In this document: one piece after another, positions 10,283 through 21,712 of the stretch
Layout of the letters: each line of letters begins with the position of its first letter
Position numbering within the stretch: the first letter of the stretch is position 1
Assembly: GCA_001414485.1 (NCBI GenBank)
Contig: LLEY01000066.1
Coordinates: 62,001-126,000, forward strand
Origin: Calycina herbarum
Taxonomy: Eukaryota > Ascomycota > Leotiomycetes > Helotiales > Pezizellaceae
Direction of reading: 5' to 3'
Length of the DNA: 64,000 nt
Made by a program: the position numbers and the translations under genes
The notes under the pieces: generated by a model
Seen by the model: only the letters and a program-made list of their open reading frames with translations
Told to the model about the DNA's origin: nothing
Databases searched by the model: none

Positions 10283-13200
10283 ATGAGTTCCACTACTTCC
10301 AGGTCAACTGGAGATGTCACTCCAACCCCGCCAGTCTTCTCATATGCCCAAGCTGCAAAGGGTCGTACTGCAGCAACAAGCTCAGGTGTTACATCAAATC
10401 AGGCAACGTCTGGGGTTAGCACGCCTGCCAAGGGGACAAATTCTTCAATCAACACCCCGCCTGGTGGCTCAGAGAGGGGCGATCAAAGTGTGAACGGCAG
10501 CATTGATGCTTCTCAAAAGGTAGACCAAGCAGTGGAGGCAAATACCGAATTGAAGATCGCACCGTCAACGAAATCGACCTCGCAGCCGGGTACCCCAAAT
10601 TTGGGTTCCGCATCCACATCCACCCTTCCCAAGGAAGATAAAGATGATTTTACATTGGTCGGGGCGAGTGTAGTTGAACCTACCAAGGAGCGCAATTCAA
10701 ATGCTGGGAATGCAACAGAAAAGAGCGGAGAAGCCACCGAGGGGCGAAAGGGCAAGAAGGGCAAGAAGCAAAAGAATGCCGAGCGAGAGGCAGTTGAAAA
10801 GGAAAAGGCAAATGAAGAGGCAAAGCTTCAAGAGATGTTAGTGCCGGCTCCATTGCCAGCAGTCAACTTCTGGGCCAAGCGCAAGGAGGAAGCAGCTAAA
10901 ACAACCCCTCTTCCCAATCTTCAAGCATCCGCAGACCCCTTCACATCTAATGATGGCCCAACAAGTCCCGAGGCGAAGAGACGTGGCAAGTCTAATGGTG
11001 TCGAGGATGGTGAGAAGGCAATTGGTGGCACACAGAATGGGGGTATCAAGGATTCGCCCAATACTGCCAAAGCACAAAAGAAGGCAAACGAGGCTGCTAG
11101 CAAAGCCAACCAAGACCAGACCCCAAAGCGTGCTGGCCCACGGGGTGGTAGAGTTGGCGAAAAGGAAGAGAAGTCACCTTTAACTCAGTTGCCTCCACCA
11201 GTTGGGGACGCAACATCTTGGCCAACGCCTGAGACGGCATTGGAGGAAGAAAAGCGCAAGGCCCAGGAGAAGCTCGAGAAGGAAGAGAAGGATGACACCT
11301 CTTCCAACAAGCCGAGACCGAAAGAAAAGTGGCAGACTCTTCCGTACGTCCCTTCAGTTGCATTCAACACGCCTCTACCATCAAGAGGGGGGAGAGGTCG
11401 TGGTGGAGCCCGTGGTGGTCGAACAGAAGGTGGCGGGCGATCCTCTCATACCAATGTTGCTGGAACTCCTGGCGACAAAACACAGAATGGTTCAGCCACT
11501 GCTACTGCTTCTACAGCAGAGGCCGATAAACGAGTTAGCAGAGATGAACTCCCAAGAGCAGCATCACTTCCACCAAACTCGAATAAGAGACCGTCGAGTG
11601 ATCCTTCTGGGGCAAAAGACCAGAGGAAGCCTGTTGCAGCATCAGCTGAAAAGCCAAGAGGCGGGACAGACAGAGAGTCGAACATCGGTGATATTCGAAA
11701 TACCTCTTATGGGGAGCAGATTTCGGATATCAACCACGATCAGCAGTCTACCCGCGCTGAACGGGCTTTCAAATCTGAACAAGTTCAAGGAACACCATTT
11801 GATGGACAAGCTCACCAGAGATCCGGCGCTGATCGTAAGAGCGAATCGAACATGCGAGGTTACGAGCAGAGCAAGGACAATCATCGTGAAAGAGGCGATG
11901 GTCGACCAGAACGTGGTGGCAGAGGAACTTTCCGTGGCAGAGGAAATCACAACTTCCAGAATGGTCAGCAGCATCCTGCCCATATCTATACGAATGGCCA
12001 ACAAGCCAATGGGTACCCCATTCGACAAGGTTCCGGTCCTTATAGCCCTCCCCCTCAGCCACCTGCATTCAACAACCAATATCCCGTTCCACCTTCCAGA
12101 GGTCGTGGTGGTTCCCGATCCCAAACCATACCAAATAGTGCCATGTATGGTCGATATCCCCAAAATGGTGGCAATTCTCAACACATTACTCCTTTACAAA
12201 CCTCCTACGACTATCAACCTATGCAACCACTGAGCGCACCACCATTCAACCCTTATATGGACCAAAGTGCTGTTCTCTCTATGGTGAAGATGCAGTTGGA
12301 GTATTACTTTTCTATCGACAATCTTTGCAAAGATGTTTATCTGAGAAAACACATGGATAGCCAAGGATTTGTCTTTTTGACATTCATATCATCGTTCAAG
12401 CGAATTCAAGCTCTCACTCAAGAGTTTGACTTGCTCTATCACGCCTGTCATGACTCAGAAATTATGGATCTCATCCGAGGCGATGATGGATTTGACCGCT
12501 TGCGACGAAAGGATGGCTGGGAGAAATGGATCTTGCCAATGGAGGATAGAGATGAATCTGTAAGAAATGCAGGACCTCAATACCACCACCCCGCTCCTCG
12601 ATCTCAACATATGGGCCAAATGATGTATACAGGAAACCCTGCAATGTCACCGCCACCTTTCTCACCAAACGGAACCGAGGCCAGTTTTAGAACTTACGGC
12701 AATGGTACTGCTCCTCCGAATGGTCTGAACGGGATGAACGGGAACGGACATGTTTACCACCCTGAAACTCCACTGTCAGCTGCCGTACCTGATTTTGCCC
12801 CTGGCTTACTCAATGGATCTGCCGACCCCCTTGACTTGGAAACTACTTTCAACGACCTCGAAGTCGCAAACTTGACGCTTGTCTTTTCGCCCAACAAGGC
12901 TTCTGACAACTATCAACCCAAACATTCTTCGGCATCCCGAACTTTCTCCAATGGTTCGATTGATGGGAAGTCGATAGCAGAAGAGATCAATGATGATGGT
13001 CGCCAGGGCCGTACACTGACCAATGGATCTCGGGTTTCTGAAGCGTAAGACCATTCATTCTAAATATCAACAATTACTAACCTAGTGTCTCGCAGTTCTC
13101 CCGAATCCCTTCGTCGCTCACGAAGTCCATTTACCCCATTGTCACCTACTTTGAATAGCAGTCCTCCCGTCATGTGGGTAAAAGGTCAACGACAGCAAGC

Positions 13201-13675
13201 CCCAGTCGCAGAGCACAACTCCCGCGAATCGTATACTTCATTCCGTGCCCGGGCATTGAAGAATCGAGAACTAACTCTCGGCGGAGAGACACACCCCGAT
13301 ATGAAACTCCTTTACGAATTCTGGTCACATTTCTTGTGTCGCAATTTCAACATCACCATGTACACGGAATTTCGACAATACGCATTTGAAGATGCCACAC
13401 TGAAGGCTACCAGCGGATTAAACAACTTGGTGTCTTACTATGATGAGGTCTTGAACAGCAAGAAGAAGGTGATTCCCGATACCTTGGCTCTTCATTATGT
13501 CGAACTCGTAAAGGCGGAGGATTCTGATAATAGACCAGCCTTTCAACGACTTCGAGCGGCATGGAGAAATGGTGCTCTAGATATGAAGAGTAGAAAGAAG
13601 ATTGACAACTATGTCGATCCGGAGTTGCGGGAGGAATTGGAGAGAGGACCCAAGCAAAAGTCCGACTTGTCGTGA
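10283..13675 (+). CDS. LARP1-type La-related RNA-binding protein with DM15 region
   Basis: Two exons, 10283-13044 and 13096-13675, separated by a 51-nt GT-AG intron with a TACTAAC branch site, give 1113 residues. The first 660 residues are low-complexity: charged Lys/Glu stretches (about 170-210 and 320-360) and RG/RGG clusters (about 367-385 and 543-557). A La motif spans about residues 663-755, with QLEYYFSIDNLCKDVYLRKH, SSFKRIQALT and a GWEKW end. After a Pro/Asn-rich linker, the second exon encodes a DM15-like region (about 962-1085: SFRARALKNRELTLG, then LLYEFWSHFL, MYTEFRQYAFEDA and VDPELREEL). LARP1 proteins bind mRNA and, through DM15 in animals, the cap of TOP mRNAs; a role in mRNA stability or translation is inferred. 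An in-frame ATG at 10223 would add 20 residues; I prefer MSSTTSRST, where low-complexity protein begins. Confidence 0.9.
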
Positions 13676-15018
13676 TGAGTTGAACATCGCTTTTGGCTCA
13701 TACACCTTTGGTCCTGCTGTCCGCGAGCTCTTTTCCTGGAGGTTTTCTGAGGTTTTCTCGGATAACATCACACCTCGCTCAATTTGGATGGCATTGGCCG
13801 TCCATTCTTTTGGCGAAAGTCGGTCTTCACAAATGGTTTGCTAATAGGCAGATGATTTTGTGTTGGGCACCACACATTGATTGTATCTATTGACTTTTGT
13901 TTTGTGTTATCCCAAGGCGTTCAAGAGGGGCTCACAGAAGATTGGAGATCTCTACGGAATCTTCTTGCTGGGTTCATCCTCCGCTTACTGAGCATGAGCA
14001 TGGCTTTCCTTCACACCGACAACCTTTTTTGTCTGTTTTTTTAAAATGTTCATATTTCTGGCACCGCTTCCTCGGCCGACCAGTTCTTTCTTCCAAAAAG
14101 TCCCGGCAGATTCTGCTCGTTAGGAGTAATGCTTTCTCTGAATAATGGCCTTACATGCATGCTAGGATTCATGGTTTTTTTCCACTCATCCAAATCAAAA
14201 TTTCGCTTCTGAATACGGGATGCGTTTTCAGCGCCTTTTTCACGGCGACCTTCGTGTGTGTTGGTGGGGGAGGAACGTCGACTACATATCATAGAGAGAG
14301 AAAATCAGATCACCCCTTGCTGGATTGTATCATAGCAAATCATAGCGAGAAATGCGAATACTTTATGCGATTTTGTAGTCTGGTAATATGAATGGTCTGT
14401 TTTGATAATTGAGAGATGGGAATGGTCTTGATTGTGTATGTTGAAAACGATCTTTGGGAGTTAAGCATTGCCAGTTGCCCAATTCTGCGCTATGAAGGAC
14501 GGCTTATTGAGTAAGTTACCAACTCACTCTTGTCCCAAATGCCTGCCAGCCTGCCTTGGTGGCTGAAGCTACCCAGGGAAAGTCAATGAAAATGACACCA
14601 GATAACTCCCAACAAATAATTTACCCAAAGTCTTCGGACAATTACTTGTTTTTAGACAATTCTTAAGTTGGAAAGAGCCACCAGAGGTTGGGTTTGGGTC
14701 GCACCTGCCATGTTGCATCCTCAAGCCTGATACTTTGCTTTCGCTTCCACACCAACGTCTAGATCGAGGGTGAGTTTTCCCTTCGCGCCTTCCTCAGTTC
14801 ACAGCCAAAACGTCATACCTTCACCTATTGTCGTCTTCTTCAAATCAGGCAAGGTTCATGCAACTCTGCTGTGTCTCGGCTATTCGCTGCATCGTTCCTT
14901 CCTTTGACAACCACTTCACATTCTGGGGCATTCACCTTAAATTCCCGCAACTCAATGCCATATACTTCCTTCCCTCAACACCACCTTCCAAAAACATATT
15001 CGCCAACACCACAACACA
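13676..15018. other. intergenic: LARP1 3' region and FtsJ-gene promoter
   Basis: No supported gene. T-rich DNA to about 14400 is compatible with the 3' untranslated region of the LARP1 gene. Bases 14740-15018 are C/T-rich with CAACACCAC-type runs directly before the methyltransferase ATG, compatible with its leader. Confidence 0.45.
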
Positions 15019-16538
15019 ATGTCGGCCCCGACCCCCCAATCTCATGGTGGTGACGATGACCAGAGTTTGAGAAAGACGTTGGATGAGCTTCTCGTCAGTT
15101 TCACGGAGATCACACTTCAAGATGATCCGCGAGACAAGCAAATGAGCCATGGCGACAAGATTCTCAAGGCGTATCTGTTCAAGAACGAACCTCACTTTGT
15201 AAATGTCATGAAGTATAGAGATTGTGTAAGTATTCTCCGAGATCGCACTCTCTTCCCGGATCCCAACCATTTGAGCTAATTTCATTCTAGGGATGGGTTC
15301 AAAACAAAGAGAAGGGGGATGCATTCTTCAAAGCTCAACGAGAGAAAGCAGACAACACCGATAAAACCGGGGAGCTGAGATTCTACGCCATGATGCAGCA
15401 AATCTTGGATGAGATGCATGCTCAGACTGGATTTCTGAATTTGGCGGCGAGAGAAGCTGAGCTTCATGTTTTTGACATTTGTATGGCTCCAGGAGGATAC
15501 ACAGCTGCAGTTCTTCAATATCATCCTACTGCGAAGGCTTTTGGCGTCACTTTGCCGGAACAGGATGGGGGTCATGCTGTTCTCGTTCCAAGCGATGCTC
15601 TTGCTGGACTCAAGTACATGGATGTTACGATGTTGATCAATGAGTTCGGTGATGGGGGAGCGGTTCCGAAAACACATCCGGATTACAAGAAGTTCATCAT
15701 TGCTCGGCCTTTCAGCTATTACAAATTCGACCTGGTCTTTTGCGATGGAATGGTCTTGAGAACCCAGGAACGTGCCAGCTACCGCGAGAAGAACGAGGTC
15801 ACACGTCTTATCAACTCGCAACTGATTTTGGCTATTCAGAGAATCGCACCTGGGGGAACGCTTGTTATGCTCTTGCATAAGATTGATTGTTTCAGTTCGG
15901 CTTTTATCCTCTATATTTTGAGCACCTTTGCGAAAGTGGAGGTCTTCAAGCCGGCAAGAAAACACAATACTCGGTCTTCTTTTTACATGGTTGCCAAGGA
16001 TGTACAACCCGGATCCGAAGCTGCGAAAGCTGCGATCAAGAAATGGAAGGTTACATGGTGGAAAGCGACTTTTGGAGACGGAGCAAGCGAGGATGGACCA
16101 GCTGACCCAAGAGCTCAGACGGATGAGGGTGAATTGTTCAAGATGTTGCAAGAGTTTGGACCGACTTTGATGGAGCTTGGACGACCGGTTTGGGAGGTTC
16201 AGGCTGAGGCTTTGAAGAGAACTGAGTATGCTGGTGACGGTTCTGGACAGCCTCCACCAATGTCCCCTTCCAGCTTCGAAATGTCAAAGTCTGCTCCAAT
16301 CCCACCTAGACACCCATTGTCACCTATTTCGCCAACGGCAATGATATCTACGTCTCCACTTTCCCCGACGACACCGTTTACTCCAATGACGCCTATTACG
16401 AAGAGTGCATCCTGGGGAAGAGGTTCGAATGTTGATGATAACTCCATTCGCAGTCCGAGAAGCCCCGGTGTTGGTCGTGGATTCCGTCGATTTAATCCGG
16501 GTAACTTTGAAAGGGCTCGCTGGGGCCCGGAAAATTGA
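15019..16538 (+). CDS. FtsJ-like (Rossmann) RNA methyltransferase domain protein
   Basis: Exons 15019-15225 and 15291-16538, with a 65-nt intron (GTAAGT donor, TTCTAG acceptor), give 484 residues. The SAM-binding motif is FDICMAPGGYTAAVL (about 130-144), followed by the motif IV region FDLVFCDGM (215-223, Asp221) and GGTLVMLLHKID with Lys266. This fits an FtsJ/RrmJ fold, in which Lys-Asp-Lys-Glu residues catalyse 2'-O-methylation of RNA. Near the position of the last acidic residue the sequence is RSSFYMVAKD (297-306), so a complete tetrad is not evident. The C-terminal third (about 390-484) is Pro/Ser/Thr-rich with repeated SPxSPT motifs and looks disordered. Fungal genomes carry such stand-alone FtsJ-domain proteins of unassigned substrate; whether it acts on rRNA, tRNA or mRNA cap cannot be told. 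It follows the LARP1 gene in the same orientation. Confidence 0.85.
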
Positions 16539-17262
16539 GTTGTTGGGAAAATTCATTGAATTTGTTTTCAAGGAGTATCCAGAGTTTACATACAATTGAA
16601 AACCTCGTTTCGGGTTTGGGTGGGGGTGGGTAGGATTTTTATTGCGAGGGCTTACAGGTTGATACCCATTGAGCTTCAGAGAAGCTTAATTTACAATACA
16701 TGATTTTCTTGAGTAGTATGAATTCAAATGTGAAGAAAATGAAAGTGATGTTTTTCCGGAACTATTCACTACTTCCCAAGCCTTTTGAAACCGGTGCCCT
16801 GTGGGCTCAGTGAGGGCAGACAAGGGAAGCAGCATACTTTGATAGTTTGGGACAGTTGAACTCGACTATTTGAGGCTTCTAGGTTGATTTATCCTAGAAG
16901 TTAGAACAAAGAAAGTCATTCACTGCCGCCTTTTATTTTCTATGGCGAGGGTGGTTGGCTTCAGGGGGCATTGGGCAGAACCCTGATTTTCTGGTCTTCG
17001 GTGGTTGCTGCATGGCAACAGCTTCCACCACTCAAGGAACCTTGAGCTCTCCACTAGATAGACAGCACATCACCACACTTGATTCGATCAATTGGTTCCT
17101 GTACATTGCCTTTTTCTTGCGAAATTTCGAACATCCAGACATTTGGCCGGTTATCCTCGTCTCAACTTCCTTGACATTGATCGCTCACAAATTCTTAGGG
17201 GTCAATTGCGTCCGCGGGGTATTTACATTCCAAGTCAACAAGCCGATTGTCTCGCCGACACA
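16539..17262. other. intergenic between FtsJ-like gene and Cys-rich secreted protein gene
   Basis: No independent gene supported. A frame open from 17092 runs into the secreted-protein gene but lacks protein-like features before the signal peptide at 17263. TA/GA-rich sequence to about 16760 is probably 3' untranslated region. Confidence 0.45.
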
Positions 17263-18123
17263 ATGCGATTCAACCTCCTCGCAACGTCGCTCCTCCTCCT
17301 CCCTTCGATATCCGCTCTCCAAATCCCTTCAATCCTCGCAGACTTCTACGAAGCTCAGAGTATATCGAACGACACCTCCCTCTCCGATTCCGAATCCCAC
17401 GAGCTTATCAAACGAGATGGCAATTGCGCTGTCAATTATAACTCCTGCTCGACACTCGCAGCAAACTACGGAGGCGCATGCTGTATCGCAGGCTCAACAT
17501 GCACCAAGGATCGGGCGAATAACATAGCATGTTGTCCCATCGGGGCAGTTTGCACAGGAACTCTCACTCTAGGTTCTGCGGTAGCTACGACAACAGGAGG
17601 AGCGATCGTTATAGGAGGTACGACGACGGCACCAGCTAGTACGGCTGTTACGCCTACTTCTGCGAATACGGCGAGCACGGCAACGATCACCAGTGCCGCG
17701 GGCGTAGTCAACAATCCTTATTTTCCGTTCCCGATTATTGCGACGACGTATGTTAATAGCGCTGCTTGCGCATCGGCCTATACTGCTTGTTCGCAGAACT
17801 ATGCAGCTTGTACAGCCGATCTTGGGGGTGGAGGTTTTGCGGTTACGGTTGTGGCTCCGCAGGGCGGTGTTACTGTTTCGCCTACTGTGGCCAATTTGGG
17901 GGCTGCTAGTGCGAGTAGTATCTGTTCTAGCTTAAGTCAGGCTGCTTGTCTCAATCTACAGACTACTGATTGCGCCAAGTTTGGGACTGGTGCTGGGGGA
18001 AGTTTTATCGTTGGGAGCACGGCGGTTAATGCAGCGCCGAGGGCGAGACAGACTGTGGGATGTTGGGGAAAGATGGGTGTTGCTGCTGGTGTTGGGTTGG
18101 GAGTTGCGGGACAAATGGTCTGA
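17263..18123 (+). CDS. secreted Cys-rich protein, probably GPI-anchored
   Basis: Single-exon gene of 286 residues starting MRFNLLATSLLLLPSISALQ, a good signal peptide with likely cleavage around residue 19. A dibasic Lys50-Arg51 site, suited to Kex2-type processing, precedes an eight-cysteine module (Cys 55, 62, 73, 74, 80, 90, 91, 97; with YGGACCIAGSTC and IACCPIGAVCTG). A Thr/Ala/Ser-rich linker (about 105-150), likely O-glycosylated, follows, then a second cysteine set (about 169-237). The C-terminus is hydrophobic and small-residue-rich (GVAAGVGLGVAGQMV), compatible with a GPI-attachment signal. The pattern matches fungal predicted GPI-anchored wall or surface proteins of unknown function. 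An upstream in-frame ATG at 17092 is rejected because it would bury the signal peptide. No enzymatic motif is visible. Confidence 0.8.
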   Translation: MRFNLLATSLLLLPSISALQIPSILADFYEAQSISNDTSLSDSESHELIKRDGNCAVNYNSCSTLAANYGGACCIAGSTCTKDRANNIACCPIGAVCTGTLTLGSAVATTTGGAIVIGGTTTAPASTAVTPTSANTASTATITSAAGVVNNPYFPFPIIATTYVNSAACASAYTACSQNYAACTADLGGGGFAVTVVAPQGGVTVSPTVANLGAASASSICSSLSQAACLNLQTTDCAKFGTGAGGSFIVGSTAVNAAPRARQTVGCWGKMGVAAGVGLGVAGQMV

Positions 18124-19850
18124 GGTTGGGGAACATAGGTGGCGGAGGTGGAGATGGCATGTACATGGTATGATAACTGGAATATGCGGCGTTTTGATAT
18201 CCGTAAGATATTACTGCTTTCTCGGGAGAGAATTGGCATTCGAGAGGCTATTAGGGTCGGCGGGCAGTGCTTGATGAAGCCTATGGATATGATATTACGA
18301 ACAATGAGAATTTAATTTTTATGAACGTCTTGAGTATTATTACAGAAAAAAATATGTAAATATGTGTCTCGGAAAAATCTTACAGGCATGGGTTCTGCTG
18401 TTGTTGATGTTACTTCCTTTTCGGTACTTGAGGAGTTCAGCTCTTCTTTCAGTAGAGGGGGTCAGCTATTGTTTCAACCCCTTTGTCTACTATTCTTTCC
18501 TTAACTTCAATCACTTTTCACTTAGCTCAATTATAGATAGGAACTCGCTAAGGACGCAAGTTCACTTGGAGCTAGAAACTTGAAAGTTTTTGCCTCGATC
18601 TCTCTTTGGAGACAAAAATAAAAATCCTGGGCTACTTGGGGACTTTTTTTCTGGTAATTCATACCAATCTTTGGTTTTCTCGGATTCATTTGAGGGACGT
18701 CTAGTTCATGAGAAACTCTCCTTGAACGATCTGCTTACGAGCACGGGGTTGATGATGATACACGGAGGAACGTATCCGGACATTTTTTGGAGGAGATAGA
18801 ATGGTGATAGAATGGTACCTCCGGCTTCGACGGCAATTTCAACTTCGACAATTAAACTTAATAGCCAAGAATCGAAGTTTTAGTAATTTCTTTGGCACAG
18901 ACTTTTTTTTCTCGGGCCTCTTGGAGGCGGCTAATGTGGCAGTTGAAGCATTCTTGTTTAAATCAAAATGAACCATCATAGGCCGTTCCATGGGACTGTG
19001 CTCCGTACGGATGGTCTTCTGAACGCAACCAACGCCGGATGATTCACAAAAACTATAATTCCGTTACAGGCTGAAGAAATTGAAGATTTTCGCTTATTGA
19101 TATACTTTCGCGCATCTAAGACGACTCCAAAACATTGCACCAGCAACCATTGAGTTGCCCTGTTTATCTGCAAAGAGAGCCATTGGTCGCGGCTCTCTCC
19201 ACTTCTTCCCACCCCTTTCCAAGTTTCAAAGTAACGACGCCAAATTTCATAATTCGAGTGATTCCACCTGGAACTGCATCTGTTTTTCAAGGTATAGCGA
19301 GAAGTTAGTTTGTTGCGGTGGAATTGACAATTAATGTCGAAAGCCACTCTTTCTTTTATGTACAACTTGAAATTCCCATAGCAAATGTATTCGTCGCCTT
19401 GTGACTCGAATTCTTCAAGATTCTGTTAAACAAAAGCAAACGTACGTCTCATACTCTCAATGCCTCAAAACTAACAGGTGTTGGTTCTAGTGCAGCCCTC
19501 ATAAGCAAAGACCATGTGCAATGCTGGGTGTTACAGGCCAAGTTTTCTATTTAAGGTTTCGAGGTTTTTGTTTGTGACAGTTTGGGCTTGCTCATTCTAT
19601 TTTCTGGTTGCTTCCAACGAGTGAACAGGCGCAGTAGAACATGGTGTGGTGCTGTGTTCTCTTTACTTTTATGACTGGAATACATTGGAAATATAACCTC
19701 CAAGCAGTCAAGTAGTCATTGACTTGCTGCGAACGTTGACTAAAATAGCAATGATAGGTGGCCTACGAATTGAAGGTGTGGCTATTTGTAGGTCACATAC
19801 AAATGAACGTTGGGGTATTTCTTGAATTTATAAACCTCAACACTTGCGAT
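18124..19850. other. gene-free intergenic region
   Basis: No supported gene. A 129-codon frame on the minus strand (19365-18976) has no recognisable features, no signal peptide or domain, and irregular composition; I do not call it. The last 150 bases lead into the TIR element at 19853. Confidence 0.45.
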
Positions 19851-19852
19851 TA

Positions 19853-20363
19853 CAGTGAGTTGCGAGTTAAGCTTGAATTTGCCCACTTTTTTTGTAAACC
19901 GAGCTTTTTGAGATTTTCCCCCTTTTTAGGCACTCTTTTACCTATTAATTAATAACAACATATGATATACTATTTATAAGAACAGGAAAGAAGAGGCTTA
20001 TATCTCCCCTTGTACTCTATAAACTTTATAGGACAAAAACAGACAATTTTATATCTGTCTTAATTTTTATAGGGTCTTGGCATAGCCTGTCGACCTTACA
20101 GGGGGTAGTGAAATTTTTTTCAAGAAAAGGGGTTATTTTAAGAATTATTTATCTTTTAGTTTACTTTTGTTATACTTACTTTAAATTGATAAATTATATA
20201 GAAGAGAGATAATTAGATATAGCGCTTCTTTCTAGCTAGGCCTCGTCTCTTTTAGAGTACTTTTATTTTCTGTCCTCTAAGAAAAGAGGGAGAAAGCCTT
20301 AATAAAAAAAAGCTCGGATTACAAAAAAAGTTGGCAAATTCAAGCTTAACTCGCAACTCACTG
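19853..20363. mobile_element. TA-flanked TIR element (MITE, Tc1/mariner- or pogo-like ends)
   Basis: A 511-bp block is flanked on both sides by TA (19851-19852 and 20364-20365). It has nearly perfect inverted repeats of about 56 bp: the left end begins CAGTGAGTTGCGAGTTAAGC and runs through TTGAATTTGCC, a T run and CCGAGC; the right end is its reverse complement with one or two differences. Ends beginning CAGT with TA target duplications are usual for the Tc1/mariner-pogo group (established knowledge). The interior is AT-rich, holds no open frame over 60 codons, and shows no transposase trace, so it is non-autonomous or an internal deletion derivative. Confidence 0.85.
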
Positions 20364-20365
20364 TA

Positions 20366-21712
20366 CCTAGGTCGTGCTGCTAGAACTTCTGGTAAAGTAA
20401 GTGTGGCAGTGTACCAGGAGATCTACTGAGTCTTGGAGGTAAACAGTCTTACTTGATAGTCGACATCACTATAGAATCAACGCAAGCGATAAAACGGGTT
20501 TAAGTTGATCTTATATATACTTGTGGAAATTCAAAAGAAAACCGTAGAACGTATAGGGCATGATTTCAGCAACGTAGAATACTCTAGATCTATATTCGCA
20601 AGCACCCTTCGCTGACTTGGTTCGCTTCACATCAAGTGCTGAATACTGAAAGCTCGTCTTGTAATTAATAAAGGAACAAATTATTAAACATTTCAAATAT
20701 TCAGCAGCATCGTTCTATGCTCTTCTCCCCACTTCCCCTCCACTACCCCATTTCCTCCCTAAACTGTTCTTCATTCACCCCACATCATGATGAAACAACA
20801 ATGATCCCCATCTACAAAAAAGGGTGAATCAATTCCCAAAAAACCCCACAAAAGTCCCAAGAAATATAACCCCAAATAGCCCATCTCCCCCAAAGAAAAC
20901 CAACACCAGCATCCCCTCTAACCCACTCGTAAACAGCACAGAACTAACCAGAAAAAATAGTCAAGAAAATAAAAATCCCATAGTTGCCTCTTGATATTAT
21001 GCAAAGAAATTTCAATCAATACGAACTGATTGATCCTCTTGAGACGGGATTTTGGTTGTGTCTGTCCCCTTGTCATATTTAGGTCAGAAGACCTTGTTCA
21101 AAATTGTGGAGAGTTGTTTAGACAACTCTGGGTTTAGGAAACCTTGTTCAAAACTTGGCGAGGAATTGTTGATTGGAATTGTGAGTTGTTTCCTTCTGCC
21201 CTCCATGGGATGCTGGTGTGCATGGTCTTTTTGCGCCTTTTTCTTGAGGGAATGTATTTCTGGATGAGGGGATATTTGTCTTTTTGTTAGAGAGATTTAT
21301 GAAGTGACTGGTTAAGGGTAGAGTACCTTGATGCAGATAATTGAATTGATTATCCGAGACTGCTGGAACAAATGAGTTCATGTTGCCTTTATTATTCCAC
21401 AAGGGCTAGGACAATTGTGGAAGAGCAAGTGCCTTGGACTACAGTCACGAATTCCTGCGACACCTGGTGAATATCATACCACTTAGGAAACCCCTAGAGG
21501 AAAATAAAAACAAATGTCACTTATGTTCGTGAGCGTTCTGCAGCTTATTTGGTCTCGAGTGTTTCAGGTTGGAAGCTCATATTGATACGGATGAAGTGCG
21601 CTTCGAGAAACAACACACCCTCTTCTCTCTTCTTTCTTCTCTCTCCTTCACATTCCTTCCCTCATCTATCTTCATCCGACTTCTCTCTCTTCCTTCAAAT
21701 CCCAAAGTAACC
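20366..21712. other. gene-free intergenic region, 3' of acid phosphatase
   Basis: No gene supported. Contains a C/A-rich stretch at 20700-20950 and an imperfect direct repeat of CCTTGTTCAAAA about 50 bp apart (near 21090 and 21142). CT-rich DNA at 21620-21700 abuts the acid phosphatase stop. Confidence 0.45.

Noticed and set aside
17092..17262. Upstream in-frame ATG for the Cys-rich secreted protein
   Set aside because: It would place 57 non-conserved residues before an excellent signal peptide.
18976..19365. 129-codon open frame on the minus strand
   Set aside because: No start context, domain, signal or neighbour supports it; upstream DNA is not leader-like.
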